Positions 34,550 to 46,075 of a DNA stretch of 64,000 nucleotides are shown here, in pieces. A program made the position numbers and the translations under genes. The DNA comes from Acanthosoma haemorrhoidale (Eukaryota; Arthropoda; Insecta; Hemiptera; Acanthosomatidae), in NCBI GenBank assembly GCA_930367205.1, contig OV884009.1:32187841-32251840 (forward strand). Direction: 5' to 3'. Within the stretch, counting starts at the first letter, position 1. Every line of letters begins with the position of its first letter. The notes under the pieces were generated by a model, which did not search any database, had not been told where the DNA came from, and saw nothing but the letters and a program-made list of their open reading frames with translations.

Positions 34550-35211
34550 ATTTACAATTTATAGGAATCTAAATGATGAAACAGGTTACACTTGTCTTAT
34601 CTAATGTCTATCAGTAACTATACTTACAAGTATACATCGATGTCTTCCTAGATGAGCAGTCCAGACCAAGATTATTTCCCTAGGGCCCGTCCCAGCAATA
34701 AGTGAAAAATGCTGCTTTTTGTTTCTTTATATACCCTTAGTTCAATTTGTTATTAATTAAAAATATACAATAATGAGCTGTGTATGGAATTGTACAGGAT
34801 GCCCAGGCAGTTATAATAAGCTAACACTTATTCACTGTCCCATTATTGAGTCCGGCCTCCTTGATTCCCTTGTGTTAAGATATATTTTTTAACACCTACA
34901 TTGAACCAAGTCGGGACGTGACTTCGACACCTACTTGGAGTCTCAATCGGAGCACCCAGGTTTATTGCCTGTCGATCTAACTTTAATGATATCTGGTTGA
35001 AACCTGGGACTCGGGCCCTAGTGCCTATTGCCAGCTTTCATTTAGGCAATCTCTACTTCTTAATATCATTTCCTATATTCACATGCCCAGATAAACCATA
35101 CTTAAGGGTAGACCTCAAACATAACACTGGTTAGGTTAAGACGAAACGTTGGAGGTTTGGTGTCTTTAGGGCGATTCATCATCCGAAAGGGTCCTTAGTT
35201 TTCGATGCATA
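34550..35211. other. spacer without recognisable features
   Basis: I see no gene or repeat here. Confidence 0.35.
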
Positions 35212-35213
35212 TA

Positions 35214-36068
35214 ATGGGTGTACCAGAATTAACGCAAGATTTGAATTTGCCGCCATTTGTGCAGTAAAGTGCTGCAACCCTAAAAAAAACAATTTGACAG
35301 CTGACAGTTTAGGGTTAGTAAAAATGGAGCGTTACACGATAGAACAACGTATCTTTATTGTTGAACATTATCTCAAAAAAAGTTTGGTGGCCGCAGTTCG
35401 AAAATGTCATACAAAATATGGTCGGAATAGTGTTTTGACTTCATCAACTGTGAAGAGATTAATTGAAAAATTTAGGGAGACTGGATCAGTTAGAGACACT
35501 AAACACACTGGTCGTCCAAAAACTAGCCGTTCAAATGTCAATATCGAAGCAGTGGTGTTGAAATTCAGGAGCATCAATTCGGCGTCGTAAACACAGTTTT
35601 TTTTTGCGGAAATTCGATGATATTGATGTGCCACATGCCATACAGCCCATGAAACAATTCAAATACAGCATGATACATTTTCAGGTCATGTACTCTCTTG
35701 TTTCGATGATCAGAATTGGCCCCCTAGATCGTGTGATTTAACATCTTTAGATCTCTTTTGATGGGGTTACTCGAAGTCAAAGGTGTATGTCAACAATCCC
35801 ACATCCACCCGTGCGTTAAAAGAGGAAATTCAACGCTGCATCAACGAAATTCAACCACATTTATGCCAAATGGTCATGGAAAATTTCGACAAAAGAGTGC
35901 GTATGTGCTAGCAAAGTCATGGAGGCCCTTTGTCCGATGTGTTATTCCATAAATAACATAAATATATCATAAATTTACTTTATAATTCAATAAAAAAATA
36001 ACAACAAAAATACTAAAAACTGTGTTTTCTATTTAAATTAAATCTTGCGTTAATTCTGGGACACTCAT
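35214..36068 (+). mobile_element. Tc1/mariner-type DNA transposon, internally deleted
   Basis: The inverted ends match well: GTACCAGAATTAACGCAAG on the left and, inverted, GTCCCAGAATTAACGCAAG on the right. TA lies outside both ends (35212-35213 and 36069-36070). Inside, the plus strand encodes the N-terminus (35324 on) and the C-terminus (about 35660-35950) of a transposase, with most of the catalytic middle deleted. The element keeps what a transposase would need to recognise it but cannot make its own. Confidence 0.85.
35324..35950 (+). pseudogene. Tc1/mariner-type transposase remnant
   Basis: The ATG at 35324 starts MERYTIEQRIFIVEHYLKKS, a helix-turn-helix DNA-binding start known from an arthropod transposase family (DUF4817-type N-terminus). 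It continues to ETGSVRDTKHTGRPKTSRSN, the GRPK linker before the catalytic core, and the frame stops at 35590. After a deletion, the C-terminal part can be read across frames: NWPPRSCDLTSLDLFWWGYS, KSKVYVNNPT, then RCINEIQPHLC and NFDKRVRMC. In this family the PPRS-DLTPLDFFLWG segment carries the third catalytic acid. The first catalytic region is not visible. Confidence 0.8.
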
Positions 36069-36071
36069 TAC

Positions 36072-36490
36072 ATCTAAGACTTATATACGTATAAGGGCAA
36101 GCGGTTTTAAAATTTTATATAAATATTATATTTTATTTCTTCTTCAAGGTCATTTGTTATTGGATGATTTTGCGCAATTTATTTCTAGAACGCTCTATGT
36201 ATTGTACAGTACACACGCACAGTCATCCACCAAGATACAAGGATTCCCGTAGTTTTGTTTTTCTACAAGAGCATTGAAAATGACTTTAATTGACAAGTGT
36301 TACGTTAATTATTATATTTTAAGTGAAATACAATGTTAGATAGATATTTCAAGGGTAAAATCAAACTTGAATTTCATAGCACCATTTATCAAGGCTGTAG
36401 TGAGATGCTGGATGGCATTAGTTCCTTCTCTTAAAATGAGTTAGTTTAAAATAATTTATTGGCCACTATCCACTTGTTATTGGTTAGACA
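36072..36490. other. spacer
   Basis: I see no recognisable feature here. Confidence 0.35.
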
Positions 36491-36494
36491 CAAG

Positions 36495-36765
36495 TTTACC
36501 CTCGCAAACCCAGTGTTTAACACTATGGCCAAACCACCCTTCCCACATCGATGGCAACAGACAGGGAAAATTAGGTTAAGATTTTGTTTAAGTATTGTTA
36601 GATGCAAGTTAGTTTTAAGTCTATGATAAATAAGGCAATGCAGATTACTGTTAGTAGAAAACAGAATTTGTATAAAATCTAGCCAAGCTACAGGAAATAC
36701 AAAGAAATCGTAAATAAATTCGTTTGTAGAATCTATATTTTGTAGCAAGGGGATATGAAGAAAAA
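36495..36765 (+). mobile_element. LINE-2 3' end with A-tail
   Basis: The plus strand carries the end of ORF2 (NPVFNTMAKPPFPHR), then an untranslated tail ending TAGCAAGGGGATATGAAG followed by a run of A at about 36758-36770. The same sequence lies inverted at 49490-49830, so the 3' boundary is defined by two copies. Confidence 0.7.
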
Positions 36766-36815
36766 AAAAAATATTCTTGTGGTAGCTATTGATTTATTTA
36801 TTTATCATCAATAGC

Positions 36816-36817
36816 TT

Positions 36818-36860
<43 letters not shown>

Positions 36861-36869
36861 CTTTTTTTT
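36816..36869 (+). repeat. T-rich tract (54 bases, two C)
   Basis: A nearly pure T tract is interrupted by two single C. It follows a small hairpin with arms AGCTATTGAT (36784-36793) and ATCAATAGCT (36807-36816). Confidence 0.85.
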
Positions 36870-36959
36870 CGGAGTTTTCATTTGCTAGGTATCTTACGTT
36901 CTTAGGCACACCCATTCAAGAATGGAAGGGTGATAAGGAGCCACCCACTGATATTCCAG

Positions 36960-37032
36960 CTCAGATTGCATCCTTGGGGTTTGAACCGTAGACCTGGCTG
37001 AACGGCAATGATGGCCACAAGCGAGCCACTTT
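36960..37032 (-). repeat. tRNA-like SINE head
   Basis: On the minus strand a B-box GGTTCAAACCC (complement of about 36977-36987) follows an A-box-like GTGGCTCGCTTGTGG at spacing suitable for a Pol III promoter. The cloverleaf is not convincing. I infer a tRNA-derived SINE head or a tRNA pseudogene. Confidence 0.4.
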
Positions 37033-37039
37033 AATTTCA

Positions 37040-38040
37040 GTTATATCATGCCCCAACCAGCAGATTAGGGCCAGGTGTGTTGTCATTGGATAAAGCCTGC
37101 GATATCGAATTGACCCCAGACATTACTCAAGCGAAATGACGCACTATTTATCAACGAATAAAAACCAAATGTTTAGTTTACTAAGACAATACAACGGGTT
37201 ATTATTTATTACATAAATCGTACCAAAAGGCTAACCGTTAGCTAATATTATAAGTACCTCAAATATATACAATTAATAAATACTAAACTAAAAAAATGAA
37301 TAAAAAAAAATACAGTAATAACAAAAAAAACACTATATATTTTTATTTATTCAAAAGAAATGCTGATATTTCATAATCAAATAAAAATTATATACCTTTT
37401 TTCTCAAATATTAATAATTAGAGCAATCCTTTGACAAGGAATGTCAATATAAAATTCTTCTTTGAAAATATTACTTCTAATTATTCCAATGGCTGGCGTT
37501 TTTAATCTTATCCGAATGTATTTATCCAAACATAAAAAATGTTATTATTTCATAATTTTTTACACAAACTTACTCAGAAGTCCCGAATAATTTGTGATTC
37601 ACGTCGGTATTGCTGGTCTATTTCCCATCGACTAAAAATAAAACTGCGACAGCTGTCTGGCGAATCTAATACTATTCTATATAAAAGTATAATATTTTTA
37701 AAATGTGTGCAAACATTTGTAACTAAAATAGAAACGCCCCATTAGCATTATTAAGGACCAATATCACGTTTAGGTACTTAAGATCTGTTAGTCGAAGTAT
37801 TATATGTATATACCGTTTTAAAGTACACTTAATAAACAGGTGAAACAGGATGGTGACGAATAGATCAAACAAGTCAATGCGCATATACTATAATCACAAT
37901 TGGATTGTCACTGTGTTCAAATTTATCTATGCATTTTGTGGTTATCACTTTTATAATATCAACCATATAATCAGTTTTGGATACTTCGTGTAACTTAACT
38001 ATTGTGATGTAACTTGGACTGTCAAACATTATTCTTAGGA
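37040..38040. other. AT-rich spacer
   Basis: No gene or transposon is recognisable on either strand. Confidence 0.35.
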
Positions 38041-38044
38041 ACTT

Positions 38045-38300
38045 ATTTACGTGCTGCGTAAATTAATGCGAGCTTTACTAAAAAATTATGCATGATAAGT
38101 TTAGTACAGATATTAAGTAGCTGATTTTCCGGTTGTGCATATATGGTTTATGTGTGGTGTGAATGTGAGTAAGGGGTCAAGATACATCCCAAGGTACCTT
38201 ACAATAGGCTACAACTCTAATTGTTTATTTATAAATACTCTTTTATTTACAATTTTAGGTTGAACGTATTCAGTTTTGATGACATTCATTCATTTCCACA
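38045..38300 (-). pseudogene. LINE reverse-transcriptase thumb fragment
   Basis: The minus strand encodes MNVIKTEYV, then VNKRVFINKQLEL, a stop, and VRYLGMYLDPLLTFTH. The YLG-YLD---TF--H pattern is diagnostic of the segment after the catalytic core in LINE reverse transcriptases. It overlaps the first unit of the tandem array that follows, so part of the array unit derives from, or was joined to, this LINE. Confidence 0.65.
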
Positions 38301-39069
38301 TACATAAGGAAGCCTCTAGCAAATAACAATAATGTCACACCTCCAGGATGATGTGAACTACCCTGTGTCGTCCAAGAGACCCAACAGGACCTCTCTACTG
38401 TGCCTTACATAAACCAGTGTTTTATTCACAATTTTAGGACATCTCTATGTGGAACGTATTCAGTTTTGATGACATTCATTCATTTCCACATACATAAGGA
38501 AGCCTTTAGCAAATAAAAATAATGTCACACCTCCAGGATGATGTGAACTACCCTGTGTCGTCCAAGAGACCCAACAGGACCTCTCTACTGTGCCTTACAT
38601 AAACCAGTGTTTTATTCACAATTTTAGGACATCTCTATGTGGAACGTATTCAGTTTTGATGACATTCATTCATTTCCACATACATAAGGAAGCCTCTAGC
38701 AAATAACAATAATGTCACACCTCCAGGATGATGTGAACTACCCTGTGTCGTCCAAGAGACCCAACAGAACCTCTCTACTGAGCCTTACATAAACCAGCGT
38801 TTTATTCACAATTTTAGGACATCTCTATGTGGAACGTATTCAGTTTTGATGACATTCATTCATTTCCACATACATAAGGAAGCCTCTAGCAAATAACAAT
38901 AATGTCACACCTCCAGGATGATGTGAACTACCCTGTGTCGTCCAAGAGACCCAACAGGACCTCTCTACTGTGCCTTACATAAACCAGTGTTTTATTCACA
39001 ATTTTAGGACATCTCTATGTGGAACGTATTCAGTTTTGATGACATTCATTCATTTCCACATACATAAGA
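38262..39069. repeat. tandem array, 190-bp unit, about 4.3 copies
   Basis: The word GAACGTATTCAGTTTTGATG starts at 38262, 38452, 38642, 38832 and 39022, giving an exact 190-bp period. Units differ at only a few positions (for example CCTCTAGC versus CCTTTAGC, AACAGGACC versus AACAGAACC). The last unit stops after CACATACATAAG. High identity means a recent origin. The unit includes LINE reverse-transcriptase sequence at its start. Confidence 0.95.
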
Positions 39070-39074
39070 CAAAA

Positions 39075-40690
39075 GACATCTCGTGCAAACGTTCCCACGA
39101 CCTGTTTGGGTTTGTAGGAGTAATTTTCAAGTAGTAAATAATGGAGTGGAATAATGAAGTTATAATAGAGTTTTGGGATTTGTAAATAAATCGAAGTTAG
39201 TATTCCGGCAGTTTGTTTAAACGCCCTAATTGGGATTTTATATTTATTTTATTAATTTCAGTTTATTTAAGGTACACTATAATTACCTCCTCCAGCTGTT
39301 ATTCAATGGCAACTTCTATCAACGCCTTTTGCGTTTCACCGTTTTATTGTTCAAAAACTTACCACTCTTACAGTACATTAGCCACTACTTTCTCGTCACT
39401 GTCCGATTCATAAACTTCGTTCATTTGGACCAACTAAACAAATGAAACTGAAGAAACGCTGGCTGGCAATGGCTTGTTGACGTTAAGGGGAGCACTTGAG
39501 ATTCGGCAAACCACACGACGAAGGAACAAGTTTATGGGAACGGTTCGGCGCAGACGATCTGCTTAGACACTCGCCTATAAGGAGCGTTCATTACCAGATC
39601 AATTAAGGTCTCGTGGTTTTCAGGCAATTGGCACACTTAAGCGACCCATGCCTGGAACCAGCTTATTTTTTTCAATAAAAGCTGAATTACTATATTTCCA
39701 GCATTTCCTGAACAAAACCCTCATAGATTGTTGGTATCCCCGCTGTTTGTAGCGCTCAGCACTTGTACCGGCCGAAATTCAATAATGCTACTTCATTCCA
39801 TTACTACTGCTACTGAGTACTACCCCTCATCTCCCGATATTTCAGTAACTAAAAATATTAAAGGGTAAATTCTGAACAGAAGGAGTGACCTTTTTTATGG
39901 CTGTCCTTGCAGGGCCATTCCTCCCCGCGTCTGTTAATATGATTTTACTCAGAGGGAAAGAAGAGTAATGAACCTGTTTGCTAAAAATGACGGAATATTA
40001 CTGCCAGAGACCCCATTTATAAAAAATATTCAGGTCGTAAACCAACAGACCAGGTGGCGGAATTTTCTGCAAGAATCCCCTAGGAACAGAAGCATCTTTG
40101 AAGTGTTCGAGGTCTGTCTCTCTCAGTTTCCTGGCAGCCGTAGTGCCAGTGAGGATGGGCACAGAGTTCACTCTAGCAATACAGGAGTCGCACAGCTCCC
40201 CAGGTTCTATGGGACATGGTTTAGTACCTTCTGCCGACAGTCACCATAGGCCAGTTGACCTGCATACAGAATTGATTAAGTCACTTTTAGTCCTCATTCA
40301 ACATTCCATGACAGTGAAGATTCATACAACATTGGGGTAATATAAGATTTACGTACTCATGTACATGTGGAAAATTGTATTTATTTAAATTTAATTATTC
40401 TTATATCAACATTTATTTTATCTGTTAATAAAACATTTCACTATACACAGATGTATGGCTAAGTGTAATTTAACCAGGCAACCCTTAAGGTGCATAATAT
40501 ATAATTAACTATTTAAAATTCTATTTGGTGAAAGTATGCATTCAGAAATAACTTTTTTGTTTTTATCAGGGACTATTTCATTAGGTAATTTCTTTTAAAA
40601 TCGTTTTGAAACAAGAATGGACCAATATACGTTAATACAGTTTAGTCTTCTGAATTCTCTGTAAATTATGCGTCGCTGGGAGTTCTGGTA
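39075..40690. other. spacer without recognised gene
   Basis: Short frames (39213-39413, 39968-40249, 40098-40340) show no family motif. No repeat is recognised. Confidence 0.35.
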
Positions 40691-40692
40691 CA

Positions 40693-40770
40693 AGCCAGTT
40701 ATCTCCCCTCATGTCCTGAGCGTCTGCGGCTCTATCACTCTCCTTCAGCCTTCCACCACCCCTCAGGTAA
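40693..40770 (+). mobile_element. small Jockey 3'-region fragment
   Basis: The words CCAGTTATCTCCCC and CATGTCCTGAGCGTCTG, followed by CTCCTTCAGCCTTCCACCAC, correspond to the Jockey-1 tail on the plus strand. It is short and truncated on both sides. Confidence 0.5.
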
Positions 40771-40774
40771 TTTT

Positions 40775-41400
40775 AGGTGTACAAAAGTCTAAAACTGGGG
40801 TATTTTGTAGTAAATTACGTACTTGCCACGAACATAACCGAGTGGAGCGGGTCGCAAGCGTGGAACTAGATTAAAAAAATGAAACAAAATCACGAATTTC
40901 AACTTTTTTTTTCTCCCAAAATACTTGAGAAGCATAATAATTGAAAATGCATTCCAAACAAACTTTGAACGACTTCAAACTGTGCCGTGAGATGGGTAAG
41001 AATACTAATCGAGTTAGAATTATTATAGAATACTATGTTTTTAATAACATCCGATTACACTCCTAAGAATATTACATTATTGGTTATGTTATTAATTAAA
41101 TTCTTTGGTGTAAGCCGTGTTGTGGAATTTGGTATTAATGAAGGTGTTAATAAGAAGAATACGTCATCTTTTCCCATCCAGATTTTATAATTGAATAGGT
41201 CTTTTTTTCTCGCTGTGACTTTTCCCATCTTTCTTTGATATTTTGGTTCTAATAATTAATAGTACTCTTAAATTCCTTCAAGTACGATTCGGACTGCGCC
41301 CCCCCCCAAATTAAATCCATCAACAAAATATTTGTAAATGGCTGTGCACCTGCCAGTTTTCGTGGCTCAGTTAGCCCAAACCTCGAAAAAATAAGCCACA
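40775..41400. other. spacer
   Basis: I see no recognisable feature, apart from a 10-base C-run near 41300. Confidence 0.35.
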
Positions 41401-41404
41401 TTAA

Positions 41405-41691
41405 TCATGATTTTGGTAGTTTAAAACAAAAATTAAATGCCTTAGCGCCAAAAAAAGTATGGTATTCCATGATGCCCCGTGTGCCCCTGCTGATAGGTTA
41501 TCAGCGATGTGACTACAGGAGTAGCATGGTGAACTCCTCTCATATGCCATATTCTCAGGTATGTATGTTGCACTGTACGAATGAGGGCGTGAATGCATAT
41601 TGTAAATAAGGTATGAACATTTATTACAAAAGCCCATAGCGCTATTAGGGCAAATTGTAATTTTCTTGAAATAAAGATTAAAAAAAAAAAG
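41405..41691 (+). mobile_element. Jockey-2 LINE 3' end with A-tail
   Basis: The plus strand has GTACGAATGAGGGCGTGAAT, GCATATTGTAAATAAGGTA, then TATTAGGGCAAATTGTAATT and GAAATAAAGATT followed by ten A at about 41681-41690. The left limit is uncertain and could be nearer 41560. Confidence 0.6.
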
Positions 41692-41694
41692 GTG

Positions 41695-43920
41695 TCATTG
41701 TATTGCTTCTCATGATTGTATCTGCTTAAGATAAGAACAGTGTTTATTCAGTCCCTTATTTTGTCGTAATGTCGGATTTAACAGCGATAAGCCTCGAGTT
41801 TAAATATAGTATTTTCTCATAAATCGGGGTAATAATGTTACCGGAGATAGGTCTATAAAAATACATGATTCTGCCCAAACACTGGACCCCGCACGCGGGA
41901 GATAAAGGCTTTATAATTGTTAGTAACGAAATGATGTTATTATTAGTACATAAATGTTATTTTATATCATGGCATATTTTAAACTAAAAATAAACGTCTC
42001 GATAGTTTTGCTAAATTCTAAAAATATCAGGAAAAAGTTGCTAATCGAATAATAAGAAATTAATTAAATAATTAAATCCATGCACCGGAAGTGAAGTAAA
42101 CAAGGAAAAGCTCACGCAGCAATCGGAACAATAGCGTCCAAAACAAATAATCTCACAATCAACGAAGAATTGTTTAGCTAACAAGAAAAATTATCAGATA
42201 TAAAAATGAAGAGTTTTTTTTTAAAATAAAAAATTAATGATATACACCAACATATTTTACAAAAAGTTTATGTTTCAAATATTAACATACAGTGAACAAG
42301 TCCGAAACCGTTACTATGACAATATCATTGTAAATAAATAAAATATATATAACGTAAAGGAAAATAATGCCAATCTCAGAATTTAAACCCGGGACCTCCC
42401 TAATATCTAGTCCGGGGGCTTTACCAATTATGCTACCCCAACGATGTTACAAACATCCCAATAAGAATTTTCATTGGCTGAAAGACTGCACTGACAGTTA
42501 TTCCATTAATTCTGGATTGCATACAATTCGTGTTTGATTATTATTATTAAATCAAAGTTAGAGGCTCACATTTCAAGCAACGTGTGGAACGTTTGTCTGT
42601 CAGTGGGTGTGTTTTTAACCAAACTATGTTTTATGCGTGATATGTATAAGTGCAGGTGAAAAAAAATAATTAAACGTTTCAAAGTTAACTAACTCCCCCC
42701 CCCCCCCCCGTTCACCGTGACTTTCAAGAATTCTCATAACCAATCTATTTAAGAGTAAAGGTTTTGACTTTCCTAATAGATCAGCAGAAACATACGATCA
42801 GTAATTTTTATGGACCTTTAATGTCGTCCATTTAATTGTATGGATTTTCTCCATTATTTTAGCAGCTAACGGTTTATTTCGTTATTAATAAGTAGCTTCG
42901 CAATTTTTTTGTCTTACGAAGTCATACGAGTAGACATTTCACAAATCCAAGATTATGTTTTAGAACTACCAATAGATTTGTTTGAATCCTGTCATAAGAG
43001 CACTTATAAACACCTAAATGCAATAGAAAACTACTCTGGAGATCTGTGTCATTAAAAGTACAAGCATAAAATACTGAAGTATTAAATACTTCAACTTTTG
43101 TAATTACAATCTTCAGTTTCTTTTAATTTATAATTGTCTTCTGAGTTTTTTTTTTTTTTTGTCTTCCTAATTATAACATTCTGTATACAATTTAAGATTA
43201 GAACAATATTGTATAGAAGTATTAGCTTGAATAACTGAGCATTATGCTTGATAATTTAAATGTGGAAAAGTATATGTATGTTATTAAAATAAATAATATT
43301 TCCTAGGTAACTCTCAAGCTGATTTTGTGGATATTTTATCACACCCATTATCCCCTCACAATTCTGTTTACCTCCCCCCTCCCTTGCAAATACATTAGCA
43401 GCAATAAAAATCATTGTTGATGACCAAGAGAATGTCAACATTCAAACTCTTTTCCTATTTATCGTCATGTTCGCGTCATATTTATCGCAGATTGTGTCTA
43501 GAAAAGTATTGTGCCAGTCACGAAAACCGCTGCTAAATTACCGTTTTAAGACATCAACAATCAACGTTTGCCTAAAAAAAATTACAATTTAGAACAAGAT
43601 ATTTAAGAAGTTTATTCAATTAAAAAAACATGATAAAAGAAATAGAATGTAATGAATTTAATTTAATAAATAAAAAGATCGGAAAACAATAAATAGAGTT
43701 TAATGACAACTTGTGAAAGATATTGTATATTTTAATAAATATTGACATATTTTTGTATCGATCGAATTGGTAACTTTACTGTAAAAACAAATTAAAATAT
43801 ATAAGAATGTAATTTTATTAAATACAAAGGAACTTTATTAAAACCAAAATCTATTTCATGAATAAGAAGTACATAAATTTACTTAAAGTATTTTGATTTC
43901 TATGTTTTTTTTTATCTGAA
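41695..43920. other. very AT-rich spacer
   Basis: No gene recognised. A C-run of about 17 lies at 42692-42709. The tRNA-like block at 42368-42445 is listed separately. Confidence 0.35.
42368..42445 (-). repeat. tRNA-like SINE head or tRNA pseudogene
   Basis: The minus strand reads GGGGTAGCATAATTGGTAAA, with A-box TAGCATAATTGG, then CCCCCGGACTAGATATTAG, then a decayed B-box GGTTTAAATTC. The order and spacing are those of a tRNA. Stem pairing is poor, so it is not a working tRNA. Confidence 0.45.
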
Positions 43921-43924
43921 CTAC

Positions 43925-44320
43925 AACAACATTTATTGCGATAAAATTTTAATCTGCCTTATGGGGCAATAAAATAATTGTGATCAATGTTCTCATTCAT
44001 AGCATATTTATAGTTCTTCATTCATGCAGCCCTGATATCTTACAAATCCACATGATTGTCACCTCCCACGCATGTGAAAGAGGAAGGGGAGTCTTGGGAA
44101 GTCCCTCACGCTCCTCCATCAACCGCGTCATAGGATACGAGCCAGTGGAGGCTCACCAAGAGCGCGAGAGTCTCAGACGCTCAGGACATGATTGGAGGAA
44201 CTGGCCATTAGCAGGACTCCCACTGGCACTTATTTATAGCAGGTCACGAGGCCACTGCCGCTTTAGTCTCCGAGGAGGTTTATAGGGATGTATGGCGCAG
44301 TGTAATGACTGTTTTTGAGT
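43925..44320 (-). mobile_element. Jockey-1 3' end, 5'-truncated
   Basis: In plus-strand order it has TTTATTGCGATAAAATTTTA, then the conserved tail (CTCACGCTCCTCC, GAGCGCGAGAG), ending in the ORF2 stop region near 44270 and breaking off after AATGACTG. The copy includes only the tail and a few codons of ORF2. Confidence 0.85.
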
Positions 44321-45586
44321 AAACGAACTGTTACTATATTGGGAGGAAGTTACGTAACTAGGGCTGACAAATGAACACTCTGTCTCAACAATCTATTTCA
44401 AAATAAACGATTAATAATATTATAAAAAATCAAATGTAAGAAACCTGACACATCCAGTCATTTCTGTAAATATTTTTATTAGAAAATAACAAAATGTTCA
44501 CCATACATTCAACTTAAATGTCAAAGTTATTTGCATACTAATAGAGTTTTTTTAACCGTTGTAAGTTATAAGAGATATATTTCTTGAGTTAGTGATTTTT
44601 ATTTAAATTTCATGTTTATAGTGTCAAGTCATGTAAAAAAAACTTAGGGGTGGAGAGGGAAGAAATGGTAGAAAAAAAAATTGTATTATAGAAGCTGAAT
44701 TCTATGGCGATTACTTAGGCTGATCTTGTTTACTCGTCCTATCATTACATTTCCTCCTCAGCCCTGATACATATTTTTACATTTGCCTAGGATATATTTA
44801 CGACGAGACAAAGTGGCGTTAAGTGTAATTGTAAAAGCCTTCAGATCAATGAGATCTGCGGAGGGTGGGTAGGATAAAAGGGGGGGGGGGCACGCGAAAA
44901 GCTAAGACTAAGACGGCGGTTGACATTGGGTGTAGTCCAAAAATCAAATCCCGTCGCATAATCCTAATTCGCCGGCAGACTGTTGGGGGTAAGCTGCTAG
45001 AGATAGGATGGCTGCGGGGGTGGGCGGGTGGGGATGTAATTTCATTTGGTCTCTCCCTTGTCTCCTTGTACCAATCCCACCCCCGCCGGAGTGGAGAGGT
45101 GACAAAAAATAATCCACAACCGGCATAAATTCACAAGGAACCCACCTCGAAATTCGCAAGGACAGAAAAATATCCCTTCCCTCAGGAATACATTATCTGG
45201 GAAGGCGCTTCTCCACCCCCCCCCCCCCTACCCTTCCTAAAACTTAGAAACAATAAATAACAAGAGATATAAATATTTCAAGGTTTCTTTAGGGGCCTTA
45301 CCTCACCTCTAACGGAAATTAACAATTGCTACTCCCCAAGCGTTCATGTTACCCCGCATCCCATTCACTAGCATTCCTCCATACCCCTTGATGGCTTCGG
45401 GTCTATAAAACATCTTGTCCTCGATAAAACATTGATGGTCGAGTGGTGGTGAGTGCGAGGCCTATCACCGTCAATCTAACAAAAATTACGCATTATAAAA
45501 ATACATTAGAAGTTAAACAATATTGTAAACCCTCATAGTCTATTATTATTATATAACTAATTATTATTTAAAAAAAAATTTTTTTT
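44321..45586. other. spacer with a GC-rich G-run segment
   Basis: No gene recognised. A GC-richer part at 44865-45240 contains a 10-base G-run (44881-44890), a quadruplex motif (45016-45033) and a C-run near 45218. Frames 44865-45128 and 44944-45159 are compositional. Confidence 0.4.
45016..45033 (+). other. canonical G-quadruplex motif
   Basis: The plus strand reads GGGGGTGGGCGGGTGGGG: four G-runs separated by single-base loops, a pattern associated with very stable quadruplexes. It also contains a GC-box-like GGGCGGG. No gene is attached. Confidence 0.75.
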
Positions 45587-46022
45587 CAACAATTTATTAA
45601 GATAAAATTACAATCTGTCTTATTAGGCAATAAGTAATTGAGATAAATGTTATCATTCATACCATATTTACAATTCATCATTCACTCGCTCATTCATACA
45701 ATATTTACAAACAGCCCAGAGACCCCCCAAGTCCACATAGTTGTCACCTCCCTCGCGTGCGAAGGAGGAAGCAGAGTCTTGGGAAGTCCCCCACGCTCCT
45801 ACGTCAGCCGCGTCACTGGATAAGAGCCAGCGGAGGCTGACCAAGAGCGCGAGAGCCACAGACGCTCAGGACCTGATTAGAGAAACTGGCCATTGCCAGG
45901 CCTCCCACTAACACTTAATTATAGCTGGTCACGAGGCCACTGCCGTTTTAATCTCCAAGGAGGATTATAGGGATGAGTGGTGCAGTGCAATGACTGTGCT
46001 AGGGAATTAGGGTGGTTGGAAT
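45587..46022 (-). mobile_element. Jockey-1 3' end (left arm of an inverted pair)
   Basis: It runs from AATTTATTAAGATAAAATT (element 3' end) to GGGTGGTTGGA (inside ORF2), so it is 5'-truncated. The frame MALALLVSLRWLLSSDAADV is open at 45668-45859. A plus-strand copy starts about 55 bp to the right, forming an inverted pair. Confidence 0.85.
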
Positions 46023-46075
46023 TATTATTATTTTTAAGCTTGTCTAATCTCTCTCTCTTTTTTTTTTTTTGTCCA

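Noticed and set aside
38262..39069. Regular repeats as a possible CRISPR array
   Set aside because: The 190-bp units are contiguous without unique spacers and the sequence is eukaryotic. It is an ordinary tandem array.
42368..42445. Intact tRNA gene
   Set aside because: The order of boxes is right, but acceptor, anticodon and T stems pair poorly and the B-box is mutated.
44865..45159. Overlapping frames in a GC-rich stretch
   Set aside because: Low stop density from G-runs explains them. No domain is seen.
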